DNA from: Moorena producens 3L
GTDB taxonomy: Bacteria > Cyanobacteriota > Cyanobacteriia > Cyanobacteriales > Coleofasciculaceae
NCBI RefSeq assembly: GCF_000211815.1
Contig: NZ_GL890953.1
Span: 37,864-101,863 of the forward strand
Length of the DNA: 64,000 nucleotides
Direction: 5' to 3'
The notes beneath the pieces are model-generated. The model was not told where the DNA came from, made no database searches, and was given only the letters and a program-made list of their open reading frames with translations. How positions within the stretch are numbered: the stretch's first letter is position 1; each line of letters starts with the position of its first letter. Shown one piece after another: positions 55,160 through 63,880 of this stretch. A program made the position numbers and the translations under genes.

Positions 55160-56893
55160 ATGGCACTTAATAATTTAGTTAACCAACTTGGGGAATTGAA
55201 TCCCCAGGTGTTTCGAGAACTCAAAGGGAGTTTCAAACAGCGCAATGTCCTGATTACAGTGGCAATATCCTTGGTTGGTCAGTTAGTGATGCTGATCGGT
55301 TTTGGAAGTCAGCTACCAGTAGCTGATGGTGATCGTACCATTTATAACCGATATTGCACTGGTGTCAAAGACTATTCCAACCTTACTTGCCTACCAAATG
55401 GCTTGGGAGGTTTTGAGATTAACTGGTCTCTGTGGTGGCAAGATGTATTTGTCTGGCTGAGTCTTATCGGTATCTTCAGCTTGTTGGTGGTTGGCACCTA
55501 TATGCTAATCAGTGACCTCTCCAAAGAAGAAAGTCGTGGCACCCTCAACTTTCTGCGCCTGACACCTCAGTCAAGCCGGAGCATCCTAGGTGGCAAACTA
55601 CTGGGGGTACCAGCATTGCTTTATCTAGCAGTTGCTTTTGCCCTACCATTGCATTTTTGGGCAGCTATTGCTGGTAAAATCCATTTGCTTGAGCTTTTAG
55701 GATTTTACACCGTTCTCGGTACCAGTTGCCTATTTTGCTATAGTATGGCGCTACTATTTGGCTTAGTTAGTAGATCTCTAGGAGGTTTCCAAGCTTGGTT
55801 AGGTTCTGGTGCTGTACTCATCTTTGTGTGGATCACGACCATGGTGATTCATGACAGTGGTGTCAGCCATTACCCAGCCGATTGGCTAACGTTGTTTAAT
55901 CCTACCATTGTCTTACCGTACCTGATTGATTCTAATTCCTTTGATGGGAGTAGGATTTCTACTTATCACCGTAGTTTCCAAGATTTGCGCTGGTTTGGTA
56001 TCCATATCGGTGCCAGTTTCTGGACTATGGCTGGTTTTATTGTCCTCAACTACGGTGTTGGGACCTACTGGCTTGGGCAAGGGCTAAATCGTTGTTTCCA
56101 TAACCCTAAAGCTACCCTGATTAACAAGCAACAGAGTTACTGGCTGACCGCTAGCTTGCAAGCAGTGATTTTAGGATTTGCCCTCAACCCTCAAGTCAAA
56201 AACTGGCGTGGTTATACCCATGGCTTGGAAGAGAATTCACAGATGCTGCTGGTCTTCAACCTGGTGCTGTTTTTAGCTCTGATTGCTGCCTTGAGTCCCC
56301 ATCGACAAACCTTACAAGATTGGGCCCGTTACCGACATCAGGATCGGACTTTCCGCAAAAAAGGAGGGGTGATAGCTGACTTAATCTGGGGTGACAAAAG
56401 TCCAGCTGTGGTAGCAGTGGCAATAAATTGTGCGATCGCATCTGCGATGTTGCTGACGTGGATATTACTTTGGCCTGCCAATGAGTACAAGATACCTGCC
56501 CTTTTCGCACTGTTGCTCAATAGCAGTCTGATCATGATTTACGCCACAGTTGCTCAGTTAATGCTGTTGATGAAAACACAGAAGCGAGCTGCTGGTGCAG
56601 TAATAGCAGTAGGAGGATTGATTCTCTTACCCCCCATCCTGTTTGCAATTGGGTCGATGACTCCCTATGAGACTCCTGCTGCTTTATGGCTATTTTCGGT
56701 ATTTCATTGGGGTATTTTGCCCTATGCTAATGGCAGTGTTTTCTTGGCCATCATTGGTCAGTCCCTAGCCCTAACGTTATTGAACGTACAGCTAGGACGA
56801 CAATTGCAACAAGCAGGAGAATCAACAACCAAAGCCTTGCTTTCTGGAAAAACAGAGAAATATCAAGCGAGAGTTAGCCACCTAATTCATTAG
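55160..56893 (+). CDS. ABC-2-type transporter permease
   Basis: 577 residues from ATG 55160, after AAGGAGACTAC-type ribosome-binding sites. The region upstream is repeat. At least ten hydrophobic helices (for example FVWLSLIGIFSLLVVGTYML, LLGFYTVLGTSCLFCYSMAL). EESRGTLNFLRLTPQSSRSILGGK is the ABC-2 permease signature before helix 3, which couples to the ATPase. It forms the membrane channel for the ATPase at 54061. Confidence 0.85.
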   Translation: MALNNLVNQLGELNPQVFRELKGSFKQRNVLITVAISLVGQLVMLIGFGSQLPVADGDRTIYNRYCTGVKDYSNLTCLPNGLGGFEINWSLWWQDVFVWLSLIGIFSLLVVGTYMLISDLSKEESRGTLNFLRLTPQSSRSILGGKLLGVPALLYLAVAFALPLHFWAAIAGKIHLLELLGFYTVLGTSCLFCYSMALLFGLVSRSLGGFQAWLGSGAVLIFVWITTMVIHDSGVSHYPADWLTLFNPTIVLPYLIDSNSFDGSRISTYHRSFQDLRWFGIHIGASFWTMAGFIVLNYGVGTYWLGQGLNRCFHNPKATLINKQQSYWLTASLQAVILGFALNPQVKNWRGYTHGLEENSQMLLVFNLVLFLALIAALSPHRQTLQDWARYRHQDRTFRKKGGVIADLIWGDKSPAVVAVAINCAIASAMLLTWILLWPANEYKIPALFALLLNSSLIMIYATVAQLMLLMKTQKRAAGAVIAVGGLILLPPILFAIGSMTPYETPAALWLFSVFHWGILPYANGSVFLAIIGQSLALTLLNVQLGRQLQQAGESTTKALLSGKTEKYQARVSHLIH

Positions 56894-56902
56894 GTGGGCG
56901 TG

Positions 56903-56930
56903 GAGCGAGCCGGGATAAATCCCGGCGCTC
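56903..56930. repeat. Hairpin after the ABC permease
   Basis: GAGCG-AG-CCGGGAT-AA-ATCCCGG-C-GCTC, a strong stem with no T-run. It may be a 3'-end hairpin or a dispersed repeat. Confidence 0.55.
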
Positions 56931-57171
56931 GTGTTCAAGGTAGCTTTCCGTTTCTCCCTAGATATTCGACATATTCAGAGAGACTTAACCCAGCAGATTT
57001 TGCCAGTTCTTTTAGGTTGTCCCAGGCTAGCTTGGTTACCTTCACACTGTAAGTTTTTTTACTTTCGTTATATATGCTTGGTCTGCCGACTCTTCTTTTT
57101 GGTTTTTCTGGCATTTGCTTGACATTTTAATTACGGTAGTATTTTTTTAAATAAACATAGCAAAAAGGTCG

Positions 57172-58533
57172 ATGCAAATGTATGGTTGCCAACAACATTT
57201 TATAACTACGACAGCTGAAAATAGAGCGATAATATAATTTATCTGCTCAGAAGCTAACAAGCTAACCAATTGCGGAATCTATTATTGTCGTCAAATATTG
57301 TTCAAAGCCGGTAAATACCTTACAAATGCCGATTTGGATAAGATAATGAAGACAAATGTTCATTTTAAGGCAATGAGGTCAGCTTGTGCGCAACAAACGC
57401 TGCACGGAGTTATTGAGTCTTTTAAGTCTTATAAAGCCTTAAGCAAGTTATACAAGAAAGGTCAACTAGCGATCAAGCCTAGAGTTCCTAGTTACCGAAA
57501 GAAGGGGGGTTTGGCTGTAGTTAGTTATCCTGCTCGGTGGGTAAAGCTAATAAAAGGCCATCTCAAATTCACATTAGGAAAACAGGTTAAAGCTTGGTTT
57601 GGGATAGACCATTTCATCCTCCCTATGCCTTCTAATCTTGATTTCAAGTCAATAAAAGAGTACCGCTTTGTTCCAAGGAATGGGTGTTTGTATCTAGAGT
57701 TTGTCTATGAACGACCAGCTTCTGAACAGGTTCAATCAACAGACGAAGTGTTAGGTATTGACCCCGGTTTGAATAATTGGTTAACCTGTGTGTCTACTAC
57801 AGGCAAATCATTTATCTTGGATGGAAGGAAGGTCAAATCTCAAAATCAATGGTACAACAAACGTGTCGCTGCGATTAAAAAAGGGAAGAGCAAGGATTAC
57901 TGGGATGAGACTCTAGCTTATTTGACCGAGAAACGCAACAGACAAATGCGAGACAACGTTAATAAAGCTGCTAGATTTATAGTTAACTGGTGCTTAAGTA
58001 ATGACGTTAGTACAGTTGTATTTGGTTGGAACAAGCGCAATAAAGACAGCATCAATATTGGAAAAAAGAACAATCAACAGTTTGTTCAGATACCTACTGC
58101 TAAATTAAAAATTCGAATAGAACAGTTATGTATTGAGTATGGTATCAAATTCCTTGAGACTGAAGAAAGTTACACCAGTAAAGCTAGCTTTTTAGATCGT
58201 GATTTCCTACCTGTGCTCGGCGCAAAACCTGTTCGCGAAGCGTGCCCTTCGGGCTTGGGGTGGGCAGCAAGCGGAAAGAGAGTGAAGCGTGGACTTTATC
58301 GGTCTGCAAAAGGTGAATTGATTAACGCAGATTGCAACGGAGCTTGCAATATTTTAAGAAAAGTAGCGACACAGCTAGGGAGATCCCTAGCCGAGGTCGG
58401 TAGAGCAGATTTGAACCTGCCACAACGATATAGATTAGACTCATTGTCTAGATCCTATCGTGAAGCGTCACGTTCGCGAAGCGAGTCCAAAGGACTCAGC
58501 GTGGTTTCAACCCGCAAAGTGACATCCGCTTAG
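57172..58533 (+). pseudogene. tnpB: TnpB-family RNA-guided nuclease gene with early stop
   Basis: A TnpB-like frame starts at ATG 57172 (MYGCQQHFITTTAENRA at 57178), meets TAA at 57235-57237, then continues in the same frame (CSEANKLTNCGIYYCRQ) to 58533; TTG 57298 would restart 411 residues. RuvC parts: GIDPGL (D155 from the restart), TEESYTSKASFLD and DCNGACNIL (D345). The usual second Glu position reads FGWNK, so E289/E290 in EESYTSK may serve, as in catalytically rearranged TnpBs. GAKP-VREACPSGLG-WAASGKR contains about 10 residues encoded by a dispersed repeat. No TnpA and no cysteine ribbon. Confidence 0.8.
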
Positions 58534-58535
58534 AA

Positions 58536-58557
58536 TCTACGCTTTTCAAAACGTAGA
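58536..58557 (+). ncRNA. Hairpin at the TnpB 3' end (possible omega-RNA/element end)
   Basis: TCTACG-CTTTTCAAAA-CGTAGA, 3 nt after the tnpB stop. IS605-type elements have end hairpins here and the guide RNA overlaps the 3' end of tnpB. This is a positional inference. Confidence 0.35.
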
Positions 58558-58804
58558 GAGTTCAACCAATTACCAGTCACTGCTGATTAAGTTTTTTAGT
58601 TTACCTAAGGGTCGTTTGAACCCTTAGGTCGCGCGTCGATCAACTTTCCTACCCTAATCAAGGACTAGATTATCAAAGGGTTTTTTATCCTAATTATCGC
58701 GAAACATTTAAACAACAAATCTACCTTGGAGTGTTTAGCTTTATCCCAAGGCTTCGCTCCTTTTTTTTTATAATTAAATAAGCATTCAAATCGACTAACA
58801 ACCA

Positions 58805-59206
58805 ATGGAAAATCTTAAAGTCGAAGCTCAGCTATCCTACGACCAGTTACTTAGAGCTGTTGAACAACTGAGTTTATCTGAACTGGAGAAAGTTGGAGCA
58901 TACATCATATCCCTTCAGGCACAACGCAAAGCCCCCAGCCTTTCTTCAGATCAGGCTAGGTTGCTAATTACTATTAATCAAGGTGTACCAGCAGACATTC
59001 AAAACCGCTACGATGAACTGATTCAAAAACGAAAAATGGAGACGCTGACAGCTGAGCAGTATAAAGAACTTTTGGCTTTAAGTGATCAAGTGGAAACTAT
59101 CGAAGCTAAACGTGTCGAAGCCATGGCAGAATTAGCTCGTTTACGTCAAATATCCTTAAGCACCCTCATGGCAGATTTGGATATTCATCTCCCTGGTAAT
59201 GTCTGA
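58805..59206 (+). CDS. Conserved small protein linked to an HNH gene
   Basis: 133 residues, helical. DQLLRAVEQLSLSELEKVGAYI, then ITINQGVPADIQNRYDELIQKR and KELLALSDQVETIEAKRVEAMAELARLRQ; the same protein often sits directly before an HNH endonuclease gene in cyanobacteria. Function unknown. Its last 8 nt overlap the start of the HNH gene. Confidence 0.7.
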   Translation: MENLKVEAQLSYDQLLRAVEQLSLSELEKVGAYIISLQAQRKAPSLSSDQARLLITINQGVPADIQNRYDELIQKRKMETLTAEQYKELLALSDQVETIEAKRVEAMAELARLRQISLSTLMADLDIHLPGNV

Positions 59207-59375
59207 TAAATCAATTAAAGCAAAACATAGACAAGCAGTTGAATCACGAGCTCAAGAATGTTGTGAATATTGTCGGAGCCAAGCTCGCTTTGGCCCCCAA
59301 TCTTTTTCGATCGAACATATCCAACGTCTAAGTCGAGATGTAAAAACTGAACTCGATAACTTAGCCCTAGCCTGA
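59199..59375 (+). pseudogene. HNH endonuclease, truncated
   Basis: 58 residues from ATG 59199, missed by length filters. MSDKSIKAKHRQAVESRA, CCEYCRSQARFGPQSFSIEHI and ELDNLALA show the first zinc Cys pair and the catalytic His region of an HNH nuclease, but the frame ends at TGA 59373 just before the second Cys pair (usually CxGC) expected after LDNLAL. The downstream DNA has no continuation. Translation is coupled to the preceding small gene by overlap. Confidence 0.75.
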
Positions 59376-59750
59376 GGTGCGAAAAATAATTAGATTTTGC
59401 AAAACTATCTAAAATCCTACTGGTTTAATTGGGGACTTTATTCACCATTAAAATTAGTCCTTACTTATTTAGCACTAAAAAAATAATAGGATAAATTAAA
59501 TTATAAATTTTTCCTAAAGCATAACTAGTTAGAGTTACCACTGGCATACAATCGTAGACTGATTTATCTATTTGATGCTTCTAGCTGATAACTAGACCGA
59601 GAGTGCTCAACGGAAAAATCCTGCCAAGTTGTCTGGACAGTTCCATATATTGAGTGTAAACTGAAACACAAAACCCATACTGTAGTAAAATTAACAGTTA
59701 TTCTAAAATTCTGCTCAGCTATTATCAGCAATCTAACACCCTTAACAGCA

Positions 59751-59801
59751 TAGGTGGGCTTGACCTTGGCGAATTAAATTCGCCAAGGTCAAGCCCACCT
59801 A
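59751..59801. promoter_or_regulatory. 51-nt perfect palindrome in the ilvB leader
   Basis: 25-bp arms (TAGGTGGGCTTGACCTTGG and CGAATT) around a single A, perfect throughout, ending 20 nt before the ribosome-binding site of ilvB. It could form a strong hairpin in the mRNA leader. A looser relative is at 30267-30312. The rest of 59376-59820 is AT-rich and shows no gene. Confidence 0.85.
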
Positions 59802-59832
59802 AGGAACCGATCTACCACTAGAGGTGATAAGC

Positions 59833-61692
59833 GTGCAATCCCAAGTAATCTCAACAACCCCAGCTTCATCAACTACCCCCACTCGCCGCACAGGAGCATT
59901 TGCTCTAATGGATAGTCTCCACCGTCACGGTGTGACCCATATCTTCGGCTATCCCGGTGGAGCAATTCTACCGATATATGACGAACTCTATCACTGGGAA
60001 GATGCTGGTAAAATACAGCACATCCTAGTCCGACACGAGCAAGGAGCATCCCACGCTGCTGATGGTTATGCCCGTGCTACTGGCAAAGTCGGTGTGTGTT
60101 TTGCCACATCTGGTCCGGGAGCCACTAACCTAGTTACCGGTATAGCTACCGCTCACATGGACTCAATTCCTCTAATTTGTGTAACCGGTCAAGTCGCCCG
60201 TCCTGCCATTGGTTCTGATGCCTTCCAGGAAACCGATATCTTTGGGATTACTTTGCCCGTTGTCAAACACTCTTATGTGGTGCGTGACCCTGCTGATATG
60301 GCGCGGATTGTTGCCGAAGCTTTCCACATCGCTAGCACCGGACGTCCTGGACCAGTCCTGATTGACGTACCCAAAGACGTGGGTTTAGAGGAATGTGACT
60401 ACGTACCTGTGGAAGCTAATCAACTCAAGTTGGTGGGCTATCGTCCAACAGTAAAGGGCAATCCCCGCCAAATTAACCAAGCCCTAAATTTAATTCGGCA
60501 AGCACGACGACCACTGCTTTACGTTGGTGGCGGAACCATTGCTGCTGGTGCCCATGATGAACTGCGCCAACTGGCAGAAATCTTCCAAATTCCGGTAACG
60601 ACCACGTTGATGGGTAAGGGAGCATTTGATGAATCCCATCCCCTATCGGTAAAAATGCTGGGGATGCATGGCACTGCCTATGCTAACTTTGCCGTTAGTG
60701 AGTGTGACTTACTGATTGCTGTAGGGACGCGGTTTGATGACCGGGTGACCGGGAAACTGGATCAGTTTGCCTGTCATGCTCAAGTGATTCACATCGACAT
60801 TGATCCCGCTGAGGTGGGTAAAAACCGCTCTCCACAAGTACCGATTGTAGGGGATGTGCGCCGGGTTTTGCAATATATGTTGCGCCGTTACCAGGAAATG
60901 AATATCTCAGCAGAACCTAATCAAACCCAGGAGTGGCTAGCACGGATTAACCGTTGGCGTGAGGACTATCCCTTGCAGGTGCCTCAATACCCCGATAGTT
61001 TATCTCCCCAAGAAGTGATTGTAGAGGTAGGGCGTCAAGCACCTAAAGCTTACTATACCACGGATGTCGGTCAACATCAGATGTGGGCAGCGCAATTTCT
61101 TAATAATGGACCGCGCCAGTGGATTTCCAGTGGCGGATTGGGAACTATGGGCTATGGCATGCCAGCAGCCATGGGAGTCCAGGTAGCATTACCCGATCAG
61201 CAAGTGATTTGTATTGCTGGTGATGCGAGTATCCAGATGAATATTCAGGAACTGGGTACCCTCGCCCAATATGGCATCAATGTTAAGACCGTGATTATTA
61301 ACAACGGTTGGCAGGGAATGGTGCGTCAGTGGCAACAAGCGTTCTTTGGGCAGCGTTATTCCTCTTCAAATATGGAAGTCGGGATGCCGGATTTTGTGCA
61401 ACTGGCTCAGGCTTACGGGGTTAAGGGCATGATAGTTACTAGTCGGGATCAACTACAGGATGCGATCGCACAAATGCTAGCCTACGATGGTCCTGTGTTG
61501 TTAGATGTTCATGTAACCAAAGACGAGAATTGTTACCCAATGGTAGCCCCTGGTAAGAGTAATGCCCAAATGATCGGTTTACCAGAAAAACCATTACTCA
61601 AGAATGCTACAGAGCTAATCTATTGCAGTAACTGTGGTGCCAAGAATGTAGCAAGTAACAATTTTTGTCCTGAGTGCGGCACCAAGCTTTAA
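59833..61692 (+). CDS. ilvB: Acetolactate synthase large subunit with zinc-ribbon tail
   Basis: 619 residues from GTG 59833, which has GAGGTG six bases upstream; a GTG at 59824 overlaps that site. Thiamine-diphosphate enzyme: catalytic Glu in RHEQGASHAADGYARATGK, FAD/acetolactate-domain GYPGGAILPIYD, and TPP site IAGDASIQMNIQELGT with IINNGW. It makes acetolactate or acetohydroxybutyrate for branched-chain amino acids. The C-terminus adds YCSNCGAKNVASN and CPECGTKL, a CxxC-CxxC zinc ribbon not needed for catalysis. The small regulatory subunit gene is not adjacent. Confidence 0.96.
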   Translation: MQSQVISTTPASSTTPTRRTGAFALMDSLHRHGVTHIFGYPGGAILPIYDELYHWEDAGKIQHILVRHEQGASHAADGYARATGKVGVCFATSGPGATNLVTGIATAHMDSIPLICVTGQVARPAIGSDAFQETDIFGITLPVVKHSYVVRDPADMARIVAEAFHIASTGRPGPVLIDVPKDVGLEECDYVPVEANQLKLVGYRPTVKGNPRQINQALNLIRQARRPLLYVGGGTIAAGAHDELRQLAEIFQIPVTTTLMGKGAFDESHPLSVKMLGMHGTAYANFAVSECDLLIAVGTRFDDRVTGKLDQFACHAQVIHIDIDPAEVGKNRSPQVPIVGDVRRVLQYMLRRYQEMNISAEPNQTQEWLARINRWREDYPLQVPQYPDSLSPQEVIVEVGRQAPKAYYTTDVGQHQMWAAQFLNNGPRQWISSGGLGTMGYGMPAAMGVQVALPDQQVICIAGDASIQMNIQELGTLAQYGINVKTVIINNGWQGMVRQWQQAFFGQRYSSSNMEVGMPDFVQLAQAYGVKGMIVTSRDQLQDAIAQMLAYDGPVLLDVHVTKDENCYPMVAPGKSNAQMIGLPEKPLLKNATELIYCSNCGAKNVASNNFCPECGTKL

Positions 61693-61872
61693 TATTGTGT
61701 ACCTAAGGATTTGACATTGCTGATCAATGGCATGATTTAGGCTAATCGGTCATGGATAATAGTAATGGATAGTAATGGTTAATTGGTACTTAACCATTTA
61801 CTAATTACCCAACTATAGTTAATATCATTCCTTAGTTCAGCAAAGCTGATAATTTCTCATTTAACCTTACTT

Positions 61873-61901
61873 ACTTCGCTCACCAGCGGAGTATTTTTTT
61901 T
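61873..61901 (+). terminator. Intrinsic terminator downstream of ilvB
   Basis: ACTTCGCT-CACC-AGCGGAGT followed by ATTTTTTTT, 180 nt after the ilvB stop. Confidence 0.75.
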
Positions 61902-61933
61902 GGCAAGTATCGTCAGTTTAATCCTACTTATCG

Positions 61934-61985
61934 GTAAGCATTCAGCTGATAGCTGATAGCTGATAGCTGATAGCTGAATGCTTAC
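61934..61985. repeat. Hairpin GTAAGCATTCAGCT ... AGCTGAATGCTTAC
   Basis: Perfect 14-bp inverted arms separated by GATAGCT heptamers. The cleanest copy of the family at 29911, 38931 and 39180. The remainder of 61693-62219 shows no gene. Confidence 0.9.
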
Positions 61986-62219
61986 CTCATACCTAATCCT
62001 AAATTACCTGCCAGATTGGTCATCGTTGAGTGTAATCATACATAAGTTAGACATTCGTATACGTTATCCCATACATTAGTCTTCGATAATCATAACATAA
62101 GCAACCTATTATCAATTACCAAAAGGTAAGATTTATTGTTTGCAGGCATTGCTAAGAATTGGAATAACTAAAAATCACTCTATAGTCAACATTAATTCAA
62201 ACGCTTATTGCTATTGTAT

Positions 62220-62672
62220 ATGATTAATACTAAGATAGTTCGGAATGGACTAGCTCTCCTAGCTAGTAGCTTATTATTCACACCCAGTCCTGGTTTGGCT
62301 AGCTCTCCTCGTCAGGGGCAAGTTGAAAATAAATTAATCGCAGCAGCACAGTATTTAAGAGACCGGGATTACATGCCAACTCATCGACCGGTAGTCAATA
62401 GACTTTCCCGAAACCAAGTCTATGCATTTACCCTGGATCTAGAAGCTGGTAAATCTTATACCTTAGTAAGTTTTTGTGATGATGCTTGTCTCGATATTGA
62501 CCTAGGTCTGTATGATAACAATGGCCAAACCGTTGACTATGATACTGACTATGGTCAATATCCGATTGTTCAAGTTACCCCTCGCGGCAGTGGAAAATTT
62601 ATGGTTAAAGTGGGTATGCCCCACTGTGTAAGCTCTTCATGCTATTACGGGGTGGGCATATTCGCGAAATAG
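62220..62672 (+). CDS. Secreted PPC-like domain protein
   Basis: 150 residues from ATG 62220. Signal peptide (LALLASSLLFTPSPGLAS). The mature part resembles the bacterial pre-peptidase C-terminal (PPC) fold: QVYAFTLDLEAGKSYTLVSFCDD, DIDLGLYDNNGQTVDYDTDYG and TPRGSGKFMVKVGM. A pair of Cys (FCDDAC, then CVSSSC) may form disulfides. PPC domains usually accompany proteases but also occur alone. Confidence 0.7.
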   Translation: MINTKIVRNGLALLASSLLFTPSPGLASSPRQGQVENKLIAAAQYLRDRDYMPTHRPVVNRLSRNQVYAFTLDLEAGKSYTLVSFCDDACLDIDLGLYDNNGQTVDYDTDYGQYPIVQVTPRGSGKFMVKVGMPHCVSSSCYYGVGIFAK

Positions 62673-62718
62673 ATCAAGAGGATTGATCTTCCTTCCCATT
62701 TTGAAAAATTCATGCTAT

Positions 62719-62724
62719 TATAAT
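62719..62724 (+). promoter_or_regulatory. -10 box of the SRP RNA gene
   Basis: TATAAT five bases before the predicted 5' end of the RNA. No perfect -35 was seen. Confidence 0.6.
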
Positions 62725-62728
62725 ATGT

Positions 62729-62822
62729 GGTTCGGATCGACGCGATCGCAACGCCCAAACCTTGTCAGGACCGGAAGGTAGCAGCAATAAGGGATGCTTA
62801 CGATAGGCGTGGACTCCGAGCC
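62729..62822 (+). ncRNA. ffs: Signal recognition particle RNA (4.5S type)
   Basis: About 94 nt. The central hallmark GTCAGGACCGGAAGGTAGCAGC-type segment (62764-62785) carries the asymmetric loop and GGAA tetraloop bound by Ffh. The ends pair: GGTTCGGA at 62729-62736 with TCCGAGCC at 62815-62822 (one G-U). With Ffh it targets membrane and thylakoid proteins to the translocon. An open frame on the opposite strand (62710-62922) is an artefact. Confidence 0.92.
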
Positions 62823-63064
62823 ACTCTCGTAGCCACAACAAATAGCCACAACACATAGCCACAAAACCATACACTTCGCTGCAGTTGTCGGTAAATTCAG
62901 GTTTTGTAGCTTCTGGTATCACAAGAATCGAGGAAAGTAGTGGAAGAAAACACTACTCAGAAGCGACGCATCCCTCTTTTATCTTGTGTTACCCCTTCCA
63001 TGCTCTCTGCTCCCTGCTCCCTGTGCCAGACTTTTGATCTAGCATAACCAGTACGGAATAACCT

Positions 63065-63757
63065 CTAATTCGACATAACCTCGATAATTTCAGTATCTGA
63101 AATCATGTCACCATTATGAACTAAATCCTGATGATTGTTGGAATTTAAGGTAACCGTGATTTCATTTCTACCAGGTTCAAGCTTGCCAATATAGTACCAA
63201 TTGCTGTAAATCCTGGTAATTTTTTGGCCATTGATGAATAGATGGGCATGTCCTTCTCCTGGTTGATGGGCTTTGCTAGCATTCTTGGGAGAAAATTGGA
63301 AGTTAGAAACCTTTATTTCTAAATTCCATCCCGTCATCGGATCTGGATACACCACTATGTCAACATCTGGAACAGGTTGACCAGAAGGAATTTCCATTGT
63401 GCCATGATGATGACCCATACCTTCACCATGGTTACTACTGCTGCCGACCTTGTGATTATGGTGATTATGCTCCATCTCTTTATTATGCTCATTACTGGTT
63501 TCGGTTTTATGACCATGGAGCTGAGCATGGGTCTGTTCAGAATCTAGATCGTCTTGGCTAGCCATTCCACAACCACTACCAAGTAAGCTGATAGTTAGCA
63601 AACTGGCTGATGCTAATTTTAAAATAGTTCTAAGTGCTGAAAATACTGCTAACTGCTGAGGGGTTAGTAGGATTTCTTTGGGTAGGTAAGTTAATAAGGT
63701 CTTGCTCATCCGATCGACAATTGTTGTTTCTACCATGGACTTTGCTAAATTGCCCAT
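63065..63757 (-). CDS. His-rich lipoprotein, possible metal-binding
   Basis: 230 residues. A long N-terminal stretch precedes a signal segment (SASLLTISLLGSGC, lipobox). The mature N-terminus is a His-rich linker (HNHHNHK, GHHHGTM) that could bind Cu, Zn or Ni. The C-terminal about 100 residues (WNLEIKVSNFQFSPKNASK, then GEGHAHLFINGQK and GRNEITVTLNSN) look like an all-beta domain with conserved His. An internal Met (MSKTLLTYL) may be the true start. Function unknown; metal handling is an inference. Confidence 0.65.
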   Translation of the reverse strand: MGNLAKSMVETTIVDRMSKTLLTYLPKEILLTPQQLAVFSALRTILKLASASLLTISLLGSGCGMASQDDLDSEQTHAQLHGHKTETSNEHNKEMEHNHHNHKVGSSSNHGEGMGHHHGTMEIPSGQPVPDVDIVVYPDPMTGWNLEIKVSNFQFSPKNASKAHQPGEGHAHLFINGQKITRIYSNWYYIGKLEPGRNEITVTLNSNNHQDLVHNGDMISDTEIIEVMSN

Positions 63758-63821
63758 GGTATTTTATATTAGGTCAGGTAAATTTTCAAAAGACAAGCTG
63801 TAAAACCTAGTAATTAGTTAG

Positions 63822-63880
63822 GTAAGCAGTCAGGGGTCAGCGGTGAGCTAAAAGCTCACGCTACGCGAACAGCAGTCAGA
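63822..63880. repeat. Dispersed repeat fragments
   Basis: GTAAGCAGTCAGGGG and CACGCTACGCGAACAGC, related to the hairpin family above. 63758-64000 contains no gene. Confidence 0.5.

Noticed and set aside
62710..62922. 70-residue open frame on the minus strand
   Set aside because: Lies antisense to the SRP RNA and has no family or coding signature.
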